Shown here: in pieces, positions 22,687-35,900 of the stretch
How positions within the stretch are numbered: the stretch's first letter is position 1
Layout: each line of letters opens with the position of its first letter
Source of the DNA: Tubulanus polymorphus
Lineage: Eukaryota; Nemertea; Palaeonemertea; Tubulaniformes; Tubulanidae
Direction of reading: 5' to 3'
NCBI RefSeq assembly: GCF_964204645.1
Contig: NC_134031.1
Coordinates: forward strand, 20,581,307-20,645,306
DNA length: 64,000 bases
Notes under the pieces: generated by a model
Seen by the model: the letters and a program-made list of their open reading frames with translations, nothing else
Database searches by the model: none
Told to the model about the DNA's origin: nothing
Program-made: the position numbers and the translations under genes

Positions 22687-25600
22687 TGGGGAGCTGCAAC
22701 GCCAGCTGTCCCCTACAGGTGGCGCTCAAGTCAAAGTGGGTGAACAAAATTGGCCATTATCCATTTGAATTTTCAGATGGCCTAGAAGCCCCTGTTCTCG
22801 TGGCTTTTTCACAAACAAGAGGTGGTGAGGTTCGAACCCTAATTCAATTGCGATTAACTTCGCCTGCACTGGTCAACCAGTCTAACCAATCTAGGGCCTA
22901 GGGTTAGGGTTATCTTCTTAGACCGGCAACCAGTCTCTCTGGACCTGGTAACCAGTCTATCGTGGTAATTGTTGCAAAGAAAAATGATATCACGAATATT
23001 TTAATTTTAATGATCCACCTTATCAGCTGATGATACCATTTAATGATTGTCCTATCAATTTGAAATATTTCTCATCTTACATATTTGTTCTTATTTTAAG
23101 AATATTTAGTATTTTTAGCCCAAAATTACAAATCTTATATTTTCCAGCATGTTTCGCTGTTACAGGGGTACGCCACCGAAATTCCGTAAATCGAAAAATC
23201 TCGCCTTTTAAAACGGTATTATAACCTATTCCACTATCTACTGTCGACGGATTTTAGCGCGTAGAATCATCGTCAGCTGCAGGATGATCGGTAAGAAATG
23301 TTTAAAGCTCATCTTTTATCGTTTATTCGTGTTTATTTTGAGATAACGAAGCGTTGCCATGCGCAATCACTTCCGGGTTGGTCGAAAAGCGATATCAATC
23401 AGACTCCTTTCTTGTAAAAGATGACTTGAAATAGGTGACATCAACCATGTTCCAGCTTGCCTGATGCCCAACCATGTATTCATTATCTAAAGAATTGTTG
23501 AAGGCGATAAGAAACAGAATTTCTCTGACTTCGATGATGATACTGATAACAGATACAACTCTGATGCTCTCTCTCTCTGACTCTGGCTGTGGTGGAAAAC
23601 GCTTCTGCCGCCCTCTGGCACCGGCAATATCCAGACAGGATTCTATTAGGTCACCTTAAACGTTGTGCTATTTCTTGCAAATTTGGCCCTCCGGTGACGC
23701 CCATAAACACGCCCACATGTGATAGTCAAATATTTGAAGGTTTTATTTATAGACAAAAGCCTCATCACACCCCATGGATGCAGTGAAAGTACCAATTCTT
23801 TTTTTGTCGAGTCATCGTTTAAGTCATAATTCATCTGAGTTTGAATGATATTGAAGTATGTCGCAATGGCTTAGGCCTTTAGGTTTTTTTTATAATGTAT
23901 CATTAGATGTGTCCTGTTTATATAAACTACAAATGGAATTAGATATTGACGATAACCTGAATTTATTGTGGGATTTCTCTTGTCTTCATCTAATACGGAA
24001 ACTGTGTATTTTCTCAGCCTTTAAGACGATATCTTTCTCATTGATTGTTTTTGACAAATTCTATCGGTGTTGATATATATCTGAGCTTTAGAAATTAGAA
24101 ATGGTATATAATCATTCGAATATATGATTAATTATCTGGAGATCCCATCTAAGAGCACTTGATTTGAAGAACATTCCTGGGGGGTTTCTTCCGAATTCTC
24201 AAAAGGCTGTAACCGAATGATTCTGGTTTCAAAGGTCAGCTGAAATGTAAGCAGCAAAGTTTAGCCAGGGTCCCTTATAAACAAAATTGCTTTTAAAGAG
24301 GTGTAGGTGCTTGAAACTCCTTTGATTCGGGCGAAATGTCCAAAGATCTTTTAAAACTCCTTTAATTAAAAAAAAATAGGCAACAAAAATGTTTGTAAAC
24401 TGTGCCCAATTCGATACAGTTGGAAGCGGGATTTGTTTTTACCTAAGGAGTCAAGTTTAGTTTAGTGGTTTAAGGATAACAATTTTCTTACAAAACCACT
24501 GAATTGACGGTTTACCGAGATCCTAGTGTACCGGTTAATGAAGAGCCAGTAATAAGGATATGAAAGTGATGCAGAATTTGAAATTTCTTTATTAAAACTC
24601 CTTAATGCCTCCTTATATCCAGGTATGCCTTATCCATATAGGGACCTTTTTAGCGCAAATAAACATTGTCATTGAACAAATATACTTAGTCTATCTAAAA
24701 TATCCTCGAGTCTAAACATTCACCCAAATAATTTATTACAGAAATCAGCGCGATGATATCACAATGAAAACAGATAAAATGCGATGATATAACTTTCGAG
24801 GAACGGTCGTCTTCAGACTTGATTTCATATTACGCGATCCCTGCTATTATACACTGTAGACACACACTGTACACGGATGCTCAACAACAATGACGTAGCA
24901 GCGCTGAAAAACATTAATCAATATCAGCTCGGTTCAGTATCATCAGAAACCACTGCGCCATCGTAGTCGAGTCTCAGGCAAAACATCGAAATAATCTTCG
25001 TCATTTTTTCGTTAATTTTGTAACTGTTTGAGAGAAGTGTCGGTTTAGTCTGCTGCCTGCAGGTGTATTGGATTATATATATATATATATATATATACAC
25101 GCGTGCGGTCTATTAAACTGACAGTAGACATAGACATACTACTTCAACCGGGTCTTTACATCAGCAATCTTTATATCATTCACTCTTATGTGTGAGTATG
25201 TTTTGATAGTTTTATATGATTTGTTATCGTGGATATTGCTGGCATGAATTCTCTTGCTATCTTCGATGATTCATTGTTACCGTAAGTTATGATTTTGAAA
25301 AAGGAATATTGGAATTTAGTCGCTCAGTTAGTAAACTGGCGCTCTCTTGTATTGTGAAGTTTGATGACTCATTATTATAGGCCTAGTGCATTATATTTCT
25401 TAAATCCCATCTTCAATATGCATTTGTTGAATTATTTTATTCAGAGGAATATTCATTATTTTTATATGAATAATGCTTTTAAATAAGTCGTAATGCATCG
25501 GTATAAGGTATTGTCATTTCAACATATGGCTGGCGACAGGCTGTAGAAAATATGAAAGAAATATAAAATTTACTTGCATTCCTTAGAATTCTTATCCAGG

Positions 25601-26393
25601 CGTATACAATCATTTAAAGATTAATTGTACATGATCAGAAATTATCTCGCAAACTCTAAATTCTGGCAAACGTGCTCTGAATAGACATATCTTTCTGCTA
25701 AATGTACGAAATCCTTATATAAGAATATTTCAACATTTCCTTATCTTTATTTTGCATGGAAATGTTTTGCCAAAAATACGTTAAGTTGCTCTTTTTCCAC
25801 TTTTGAATTGAGGTTTGAATACATTTTGAATGGAAATGAAAATGATACATCGCCGTGGCAATTCTTGCCGTTGCCAATAGATTTTGAATGAAACTATATG
25901 AATTGCTGTTGTCTCGCTCGTCTCCGCTTTTATTAAGGCAAATATAAAGCAAACTCGAATTTCGATGATGCATCGATGTATAATGCCGCTGTACTGAAAA
26001 TATATCACAAAAAAACTAGGATCAGGAAGTGCTTTATACTAACTATATACGTAGGCTTGGTAATGAACTAATACATCTGGTCAGCTGGTTGAATTGATTT
26101 TTGAAAACGGTATTATTTTACAAGTCTTTCGACAAATATAGCAGTATATCTGATAACTGAGAACCGCTTTCATCCTAATTACCAGACATCGTTGTCTCCT
26201 GGTCTATTATTCTCACTCAGCACACTGTGGTGGTTGGACTGTCATTTGCCAGACGTTATTCATTACGACTGATGTCTGAATAGCACCACCATCAGCAGCG
26301 TCAAACTATCATAGATCAACTCTAATTGTATCAGAGGATGGGTTTAGAATTCGCATAATGATGATTATGTGTCTCGCTTATGCTGGTCTCAAG

Positions 26394-26432
26394 TCAATGT
26401 GATCAGTCAATGTGATCAGTCAATGTGATCAG
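26394..26432. repeat. 13-bp tandem repeat, three units
   Basis: Three perfect copies of tcaatgtgatcag. It is separated by about 25 bp from the 27-bp array at 26457-26546. Confidence 0.9.
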
Positions 26433-26456
26433 TTTGTCAGTGGATCTGTGTGTTTA

Positions 26457-26546
26457 AATGAGGAGCAGTCGTGCACCTCCCTGAATGAGGAGCAGTCGTG
26501 CACCTCCCTGAATGAGGAGCAGTCGTGCACCTCCCTGAATGAGGTA
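26457..26546. repeat. 27-bp tandem repeat, three units plus a partial
   Basis: Three perfect copies of aatgaggagcagtcgtgcac + ctccctg followed by aatgagg. The period equals that of the unrelated-sequence arrays at 8632-9060 and 32712-32870. Confidence 0.95.
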
Positions 26547-29046
26547 TTGCTAGCGTAGACTCAAGGTGTAACTGTGTCATGGCGTGGATCAGCGCTGATC
26601 TTCTGTATCAAATACGTCATGTCTGTCACTGTCTCTACCGTAGTCTCTACTGTCACTAGATATTCACACAGATCTCTTAGACTCTGTGCGGGAAGTGTCT
26701 GTGAAACAACTACTTGCCCATGCACACAATTTGACTACAAATCTATTTAACTGGGCAAAAATCAACGACCCTTTTACGAGATCGCAATGTTTACAAAAAT
26801 CGACCTATTTTGAAACTGAATAAATATTTCCTAATCGATTGTGGAAATGAATCATATCAACTTTAGTCAAGAGTTGTATCAATGACATAACAGCATAGAG
26901 CATTGAGCTCTGGCTACCGTTTGAACTAAAATCATTGGTTGTAAACTGTTGATAAGCAGAAAACAACGTATTTTGCTGGACAAGATTTTCTGAACACAAA
27001 CCATAGCAGGTAACGATCTATTTGACAAAAATCCACTATGTTCAAAATAGAAATGATTCAAAAGTGCCTCAATAAGGTGTTAAACTGATTTGACCGGGAT
27101 GAGTCAGCTTAATTACACAATATAAAGATATTTATGATAAGTTTGGTATCAGATACGGAAAAACCAACGTAAAGAATTTTAAAATAAATCGAAAATCTGT
27201 GGGTAGTTATAGTTTCTGTTCCACTGATGTTCATTGAAACGAGGTTCATCTAAAAACCATTAATGTTAGTCTGAAATCATAAATTATCCCGGTGCCCTAT
27301 TTTTAATGATTTCATGAATCACGTCTGATAATAGTCCATTAAACCAAATGATTTATGTAAAATTTCATAAACCTTTTTTGGCCGTTAGGCTAGAGCTACA
27401 TATATTGGTGTAAGGAGAGGATATATTTTGAATTTTCGGAATTTTCCGAGTGGCACCTTACTAAGTTCCTCCACGGTTGACTACAGGTTTTCTTTACTGC
27501 CGTTTTCGACTTGAAGCGTTTTATCTCGATATTATTATTCATGTGCTGATGGATTGTAAAAGAGTTATTGTGCGTCTTACGTGTTGTGAATAATGCTGCA
27601 GATCATCAGAGTGACTAAAACTGGATCGATCGTAGAAACCGATGTGGATACCAGAATATACACAGTATTGAAACGTAGATTGATGTGGAATGTTTTTCAT
27701 GTAGCTGGTATAACGATTTATACCTGGATGAACAGATTGATAACGCGATTAATCTATATGTGAATCCAGATTGTTAAAACAATTCGACTCTCGTTGTTGA
27801 GATTCACGGTCAGGATATCGGGAAACCAGACTCGTATAGCGCGACTGATTTTAATCGGAAGTTTGTTTTCCTTGAAATGCAGGATTCAACGTTTATTTTT
27901 TCGATCGCTTTCCTTAGTTGCATCTGTCCCTGATAATCTGGTCGTGGATTCACTTTAAACAACTTGAAACTAATGAAATCATTCGATGTCTCCATTATAG
28001 AACAGATTTCAACATTACTGAGTTGTGTACAATTGTGTATTAGTTCGACTAAAAACTTTTATGTCTTGAACCATAATACTTAATCCGGTAAACAAATGTT
28101 TCATGAAATGTACTTATGCGTTATAAGTATTTGCCCAGGGTTGAACCGCCAGGTTTATTTTATCATATTTCTGCTTTCAAATAATACGCACTCAAAACAC
28201 TGCGTATATGTCAGCGCTATTCGTAAGCAATGCCAAGTTTCAAAACAGGTTTTTCCACGTTCATATAAGCTTAAGCTCGAAAGGCAAGCGTCCCGGGGTT
28301 TTTAGAAATAGCTAGTTTCAGCGCTGAAATTGTTACCTTTTAATGTAAACATTTTCATACAGAAATAGCTCTATTCTTCGCAGTGAATTGCTGACCATTG
28401 CTAATAATTAGAAACCTCTACAAAGTTATTTAAAGAGCACTATGTGTATGCATTATATCTTATAATAAACGTGTGGAATTAAACAGAATTTCAGTAGTTC
28501 CTACGCAGACAGACGTTGAAATACCATTTTGTGAATATTTCGTTCACATTTTTTCTGTTTTTCTAGGTAAGAAAGTTTTAATTCTGTTTGTGTATATCTT
28601 CAATGAAACATAATATCTCGGTTAGATAAAGGATGCGGCGGTAAATAAAACATTTTCCCAACAGCGTTTTGATGGTTTTAGCTCTAATTGTGCGGTATAT
28701 ATCAGCCACTACAGTGCCGGTAGCAGAGATTGCAAAGATTTCTTTAAAAGAACATTCTTATGAGATTTTTTTCAGAATTAAGATCGTTTTGTACAGATGC
28801 GGGATATTTGAATATTCAGATCTATGTAAATAAAAGCTACTCAGAAGGGGGAGGGGGTGCCACAGCGATCAGAGCACCCTTTAGATCAGCACTTGGTACA
28901 GACGCGGATCTAAGAAGGTGTTTTGGCTGCTAGAGACCCCCTAACCCTTTGTAAATCATGTGGTACAACCTGATCTTGAAATAATGTCTTTTAAATGAGC
29001 TTTAATGTGTTTATACATTGTAGGTGTTGTTGAATGTGAGTTATAA

Positions 29047-29337
29047 ATGTATCGACCGAGTGGTAGAACAGATTCCGAAGTGTTATCGTGTATACATTCT
29101 CGTTACCAGGACGCCGCGTTGTTGATCTTCCGGCAGAATCAGAAGCGCTCGCGATCGCCGGTGAACTACCTGCAACTCGGCGATTCGTCGAAATATACGA
29201 CGTTTGGACGCTACGGCAACCAACAACACCGCGTCGTCAAGAATTACGGCTCAAAACATCCTGCGGCTAACGGTCGTGTCGCGGAGACACCTAGTGGCAT
29301 AATCGCGCATCAATCAGCGGTTTGTAGTGTCCTATGA
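29047..29337 (+). CDS. Small basic ORF (96 codons) upstream of RABEPK
   Basis: ATG at 29047 is preceded by an in-frame TAA, and the frame ends TGA at 29335. The codons are strongly biased to C/G in the third position (for example GAC GCC GCG, CGC TAC GGC AAC), like the neighbouring RABEPK exon and unlike the intergenic sequence. The product (SRYQDAALLIFRQNQKRSRS... QHRVVKNYGSKHPAANGR) is basic, has no signal peptide, and matches no family I recognise. It lies about 450 bp before the RABEPK acceptor at 29783. All three frames of the RABEPK leader carry stops, so it cannot extend RABEPK in frame. It may be a real small gene or an ORF in an upstream leader exon. Confidence 0.45.
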   Translation: MYRPSGRTDSEVLSCIHSRYQDAALLIFRQNQKRSRSPVNYLQLGDSSKYTTFGRYGNQQHRVVKNYGSKHPAANGRVAETPSGIIAHQSAVCSVL

Positions 29338-29782
29338 TAAGAATTCTACTCGTCAGTGAGTGACGGTATTGTCATAGCAGAGTAGAGAGAGTAGGCTGAA
29401 ATTTCCCCATAACAGAATAGATTTTCTGATCCCCTGTCGCCAGTTGCGGAGTTGAGCATTCTTCGCCTTGTTAATGTTTATAACAAGTATTTTCCAATAA
29501 AACCAGTGTTATGATGAAATGCCACAATTGGATATAAGTTTTGATTACAACTGTGCAACTGGGCCTCTCCTGAAATCTGGAAAACTCTAGGAATTCGGAT
29601 AATGCTAGTTTCATTATCAGTAAAAAATTAATGAATTGTAAACCTAGAAATTTCTCTGATTCACTAAGGGGGAATTTTGTGTAATCACTTAGAAAATCAA
29701 GGGAAACTCAGGATGGAAAGTGGCGCCACCCTGTAATAGTAGCCTGTATCGAGAAGTTGAACATTTCGTTTTCTATTTTCAG
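29338..29782. other. Interval between small ORF and RABEPK leader exon
   Basis: No coding signal. About 29575-29743 is a relative of the CAGGGTGGC element (inverse orientation to 20180-20396). About 29545-29567 has the 'caactgtgcaactgggcc' end motif of the hairpin elements. The polypyrimidine tract and acceptor for the RABEPK exon lie at its right edge. Confidence 0.5.
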
Positions 29783-29851
29783 GGGCCGAGTAGATGACAA
29801 TTAGAGCAGCAGTCAACATCTAACGACGAAGACTGCTGCTTCGAGAACAAC

Positions 29852-31500
29852 ATGGAACTTCACGCGATGCTCGAACGCGGCACCAACCCGAACGCCGGTT
29901 TATGGTACGTCGTTTCAGCGATCGGTGATTGTCCGACGATGAGAGTCGGTCACACGTGTACCCACATACCGGACGTAGACGGCGCCACGAATGGAAAAGT
30001 TTACGTGATCGGTGGCGCGAATCCTGACGGACCGTTTAACGACGTGCGCATTTTAGATTTAGAAACGCTTAGTTGGGATATCTGCGACGCGCAAGGATTC
30101 ACAGCGCGGTACGAACATTGCGCGTTCACGCCCGACTGCGATCCTCGTAAGATTTACGTATTCGGCGGCGCGCAACAGACGGGAAACGTAACGAACATGC
30201 AAGTTTACGATACTGAAGAGAGAAAATGGGAGACTGTTAAATTGAAAGGTACGTGGCCGTCGCCGAGGACATTTCATACGGTCGCGGCGAACGGGAATAA
30301 GTTGTACGTTTATAGCGGGGGTGAAAATGGCGCCGAACCGGTGAAAGATCGAAAAGTTTATCGCTTCGACGCGGAGACTCGCGTCTGGGACGTGTTATCT
30401 GTACGCGGTGATTCGCCGAAACCGCGTCACGGTCACGCTATGGCCGTCGTGCGGGATAAGTTGATCGTACACGGCGGTATGTCGGGACCGACTTTCTACG
30501 ACGATCTTCACTTTCTCGATCTCGAAAAACTGACGTGGAACAGCGTGAAACAGAAACGCAATTATCCGTCTGCTCGAGCCGCTCATTCGGCGATTGTCAT
30601 GGATACGAGACTTTATATATGCGGTGGAATGGGTCTCTCCGGTGCCTTAGACGACACGTATTGTTTAGACACAGGTAATTATTGACTTGTTTCAATTTTA
30701 TAAGCTCATTCTTAATTACACAGAGTTGCTGCTAGATTTGTTGATAAGATGCTTAGAAAATATTCATTTGACTTAAACCGGATTTCAATGAAGCAGGTAA
30801 TACAATCAATATCAGTAATAAAAATAAGAATTTTTTTTAGAAACAATGAAATGGAGAAAAGTCGAACAACACGGTCCACCTCCGGAGTGTAGACTGGACT
30901 TCGCGTCCTGCGTGGTTAAACTAACCGTACCCATCAACAATGACGACAGTTCGAATGTAACCGACGATGTTTTAACGACGAGAAAAGTTGCAGACGTGCT
31001 CGAGAACGAGATGAATAGTCTCGATATAAACAATGTCACGAATCTAAATGAATCCAATGATATTGAACGGGCTAAGAATGATAACGTTCTCGGTATGTAA
31101 AAGTTTCTGTTTTCAAATTACCAGTTATACACTGGTTTTGATTTTGATGTTACATAAAATCAGTTTATTTTTCAGTCAAATAGTTATTTTCAGTTATAGT
31201 CAAATTTCATCTCATAATTGTGGAACTGGATCAAGAGTTGAATGCTTTAAAACTGCTGATTCATATGATATATCAATAAGATGTTGAGGAATTTTACTTT
31301 ATTTTCCAGCTGTGTCGGCAACGAGTGCTGAATCATCGGATCGTCTGTCCATATCGTCAACAGAGGGCAGCACCTCGCATAGTCTCGGCGTAAAAACGGA
31401 AACAACAGAAACTAAAACGATTCACATGCTTCTCATACACGGTGGAATGGATACTCACGGGACTATATTTTATGATACTCTAGCTACGTTAATCGAATAA
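29852..31500 (+). CDS. RABEPK: Rab9 effector protein with kelch motifs
   Basis: Three exons: leader acceptor at 29783 with ATG at 29852 to 30674, 30841-31092, and 31310-31500 (TAA). Phases agree and the product is 421 aa (human p40 is about 370). The first exon encodes a kelch beta-propeller with landmarks LWYVVSAIGDCPTMRVGHTC, KVYVIGGANPDGPFNDVRIL, ARYEHCAFTP, IYVFGGAQQTGN, SPRTFHTV, RHGHAMAVVRDKLIVHGGMS and YICGGMGLSGALDD. The second starts the last repeat and enters a Ser/Asp/Asn-rich disordered insert. The third closes the propeller with LLIHGGMDTHGTIFYDTLA, matching the family C-terminus. RABEPK binds Rab9-GTP and supports endosome-to-trans-Golgi transport (known for the mammalian protein). 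A possible poly(A) signal (aataaa) lies at about 31726. It is convergent with VARS. Confidence 0.93.
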
Positions 31501-32921
31501 GGGTCAAGTTTTGATAGTTGTTCCTTACTTCTTACCCCTGTATGCTACGTTGATGTTTTACATCTATATGCAATGCGTTGTTGTTAAAACATCCGATGTT
31601 GATTTCCCTCAGATTTAAAAGAAGAACGATGATGTAAAAGTCATAGTGAATAAGTGAGGGTTTTGCTCGTAACACAAGATGGTAAAATTCATTGATTTTA
31701 GTCGTTTAACATGTTGGCTGCCACTGTGATAAATAAAACAGTGCTGCCCCCTATTGCCATTACGAGTGTACTCGCGTAGATTGGCACTGGAGCTATTACA
31801 GTTAGCTATTGTCCAATGAACATTGAGAATGAAGCAGGTGTTTATTTAGTTCACATTGCCAGCCAAGATAGAGTGCAAAAATCTAACTGTAAATAGGAAG
31901 TATAGCATACTGTTAGCTGGCAGCAAATGTCAAACATCTTTCATAATAATTGACTCATGAATATCGCTAAGATAACCATTATAAGTGATCTAAGACTGGT
32001 CAGTATCATGTGTACTTAATTCGTAAACTCATAAATCCTAAGTACGTAATAAAGAACTTACAGAAATCTACTGCTTAAATTATAAATACTTCACATGTTC
32101 TGGTTATTTCTGAATTACTATTACAATTACTTGTAGATTTGCCTACAGTTCGACAGTCGTGGGATACATTAAACCCGTAAGTCAAAGTATTTTCATTTGT
32201 TATGACTGTGGAACCGGGTCACTTGTAAGAATGTACGATGTCTATCAAAATATTAAAGAATTTTTGTATTATTCGTAAAAAATATAATTATTTGAAAAGA
32301 AAATTAGACGTATTCGAGTTAAATATCAGAAGGGAGACAAAACCACACAGACCGAAATATCCCTATTTCAAGAATGGGGCAAATCGAGAGGTCAATCTTG
32401 AAGGAGGACGTGTCACACCCCAAAGGGCACTTTTATCTCTAAAAATGCAATATTGATCATATTCCTACTCTGAAATGCTCTTAGTTGACAAAATGAAAAA
32501 GGGGACTCAAAATATTTGATGGACAAGTCTCTTTAAGTGCCCTCGGATCCGGCCCTGAAGATAGAATAAGTTGAACGCACTATTCCCATCAAATGAATTG
32601 ACATTTATTTATCTGTGAGTCAGTGGTCACGCGCGTGAAACTGCGTAAACAAGACTAGAAAAATCCATCCGGATAAATAAATTACAGCGCAGTAAAAGCT
32701 TTTGACGATAGACCTCCGCAGCTGAAGAACAGTTAGAAACCTCCGCAGCTGAAGAACAGTTAGAAACCTCCGCAGCTGAAGAACAGTTAGAAACCTCCGC
32801 AGCTGAAGAACAGTTAGAAACCTCCGCAGCTGAAGAACAGTTAGAAACCTCCGCAGCTGAAGAACAGTTTGAGATTTAAAAGTTTCCCATACATAATATT
32901 AGTTATTGTCTATTGTTTCTA
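31501..32921. other. Convergent 3' ends of RABEPK and VARS
   Basis: Holds the RABEPK 3' UTR, a diverged TTAA-ended MITE copy at about 31705-31935, AT-rich sequence, a minus-strand AATAAA equivalent at about 32603, and the 27-bp array at 32712-32870 close to the VARS stop. No further gene is seen. Confidence 0.6.
32712..32870. repeat. 27-bp minisatellite, six units, next to VARS stop
   Basis: Six near-perfect copies of cctccgcagctgaagaacag + ttagaaa begin at 32713, 32740, 32767, 32794, 32821 and 32848. The array ends about 50 bp beyond the VARS stop codon (minus strand), so it is probably transcribed in the VARS 3' UTR. Confidence 0.95.
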
Positions 32922-35900
32922 TCACTGCATCTTTCCTAATGTCGCCAGTGCGCTGGCTAATTTCGTGATTTCTTCTTCAATGGTTGTCATCTGAAAAAAG
33001 AACATATTAATTTAACTAATAAGGTATTGTCACACACCAAATACCAGTTAATCTCTGGTTAGAAATAGTCAAAATTAATCCTGGATTTTAAGACACCTAA
33101 ATCTAAATATTATCAAACGAGTCATCAAATATACCGGGGTAGATTTCACTGTAAACTGAATAACCTCGGAGAAAATTCTAATTCAATTGAAATGTGGAAG
33201 AAGCATTGAAGCATTGAAAATGAGTAACTACCAGTGACATCTGGTGGATCCTCGTAGAATCCTCATTTGCCACGGTACTCTAGTTTCGTAACAGTAATTG
33301 GGCAAAAAATCCTGGACTGGGTTTCATAGATATGGAAGAAAAATAGTCCCTGGGAACATTTTGAAATTTATCACTTATAACCATGGTTTCTCATTGTTAC
33401 TATGGTGGTTGTCACCCAGATTGAGGATTTACCCGTAGGGATAACTTTGATACTCAGTCTATGAAACCGGGCCCTGGTCCAAACTGTACTGATTTAGGCG
33501 TAGTCTACTTACTGCACATTTACTAAAATTTCTAAATTGCCTATTTCTACAAATTGAAGGAATTTCAAAGGAGTTTCAAGCATCTCGAAAAGCATTAGAA
33601 GGAGTCTCTAAGGAATCGAGGCGCCTTGGGGACCCTGGACAGAAAAATCCTTACCTTTTCGGAGTTTTGTTTTCGAACGTCCTCAGGAACTTTGGTTTCG
33701 TAATCAGCTTTCTGCATTTCCGTTACGAGTTTCGTCAACTGTTGGTCCAATTTCACTTTTTTCTCATCGATTTTCGTCATTTCACGAGCGACATCGATAA
33801 GACCTGCAGTGCACGTTAAAAAAAAAAACAAACATTCAATTTTAACAAGAATTTGTAGAACCTGGTTAATTGGGATCATTCTGGACTGAAATCAACTCAG
33901 GATTAAATATATTTCATAAGTCAGGGAATTATGTTGAGATTGCTAATTCGCGTGTAAAATCAAACAGTGTCCGTCTATGTCTTAAGTATTTGACTGTGTT
34001 AAATTGATTGGATTCTTAGCAGATCAATTCAGGGAAAAAGCAAATCAAACACAATCGGCCAACCTGAGAAGGTAGAAAAATGCTCTACTTTTTGCATAGG
34101 CCTTCAAACTTTATGAACAGGGACCTCACCTTTTAGCATAAGATGTACTTCACACTTTGCCGACACTGTATAAATAGCACATCCGAGCGGAACAGCAGCA
34201 GAATCACCGAGCACGTCGATCGCTGAAGAGTTTGATAGCGTCGCTATGACGTCCGTGTATTGTTGTAATAGTAACACCGTATCGTCGTCATGGCATTTCA
34301 AATATACTGAAAAATCAATGATTCTACGCATTGAATATTCGATATATATTCTCTCCAAATACAGAAGGAAACATTTCGCACTATTTTTCAGAGTTAGATT
34401 TTTGTAGTTAATTTCATAATCATTCTTCCAAAAAGTGACCTATTGATAAAATGATGAATATCTACTGATAAAAGAGGTGGATCATGCGGATGACAGCTCG
34501 ACATCGGCAAACATTTCACCCCCGCCCTGTCCTAGTAACAGGAGATATAACACGTACCATCAGCTTTGTCTATATTCGTTAACATATAATCAGCTCTCAT
34601 TGAACGAATAGTTTTTATCACATTCTGCATGAATTCTACTTCGGATTCTAACATCACGTTTCGTTGGTCGACCTACATAAATAAATCAATATAACCGGGA
34701 CCCCAATTCATTCTTTCATGCAAACTAAATCAAGATTGACATATATATTTTCAAATGCATTCAGAGGAGGAGTTGAAATGATTGTATCTAGCATTCACAG
34801 GTACATACAATGTTATACAATGTACCGATGTGTTTACTTCAGTGACCAGCCTAAATCAGGTTTGTCATCTTCAATTCACTTTTCAATCAATCATGTACTG
34901 ATAAAGAAACACGTGGTCAATAGGATTGATTATCCAGATTCCCTGAGTTACAGGTTTCTGGTCAAATTCCATGAGTTTTCCCAAATTTTTCCTAGATTGT
35001 TCTGATTCCCTCAGTTTTCCAGGTCAGTGTCCACCCTTGTGCAGTATATTGAATCAGAATGTAGCAATGGCGCATGTTGAATGCAATGACCTATTCCCAG
35101 GAAGTTTAACCCATTATCGTTGTATATTTGCAACAACTGATTGATCTATTATGTTTAAATTTCCCGAGGAGTCGATAGATCACGGTTTAAACCGATATGA
35201 AACAAACCTCTTTGATTTCCGGGTACGGAGTCACGCAGATACTCGGCGGTTGATTCTCAGTTCTGCGAGGCAAGCGTTGATAAAGCTCTTCGGATAAGTA
35301 CGGCATGAACGGATGTATCAATCGTAAACCGACGTCTAAACACGTGTATAATACAGCTCGACATACGCACTTACTGTCGTCATCTGTTCCATTAATTATC
35401 GGTTTCATATATTCCTACAAATACAAACTGTAACAATGAGTATTCTTCTCTACATGTGTCGACTGTCGAATGAATCGAGGATTCTTCTTGTGGCAAGTGA
35501 GGATCACTCAGGGTAGTTTGTCGACTAACAACCAAACGCATTGTAGTTCGGTCTTATCTCATTTCACAGTGTCGGCCATCTTTGAACTAGATCTGAACTA
35601 CAGATCCGATCCCATGGTTGACTATTTCTGGACTATAGTTCGATTCAAGTCAACATTTTACTGGTGACTGGCTGATAAAGGTGATTTTCAAGGGAAATTG
35701 CTGAAGAAAGATGCCCTTGGCAAATGCAATACGTGAAATATAATGAATTTCCCAAAAATTTCCCTGATTTGAGGAAAATTTATCAAATTCCCAAATATTT
35801 CCAAACCGGGAATTATCATTTCAAAAGTTTTTCCCAATTTCCCTGTTCTGTGGGAACCATGTCGACTAACTGACATTTGGTCTTACTTAGTTCGCAATGA

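Larger units (their letters stand above)
22687..29046. other. Gene-poor interval between Vav and RABEPK
   Basis: No convincing exon on either strand. It holds the presumed Vav promoter (22690-23300, no TATA box seen), an (AT)n run at about 25075-25096, a 13-bp repeat at 26394-26432, a 27-bp repeat at 26457-26546, and otherwise AT-rich unique-looking sequence. The 5' untranslated exon of RABEPK probably lies near its right end but cannot be placed. Confidence 0.55.
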
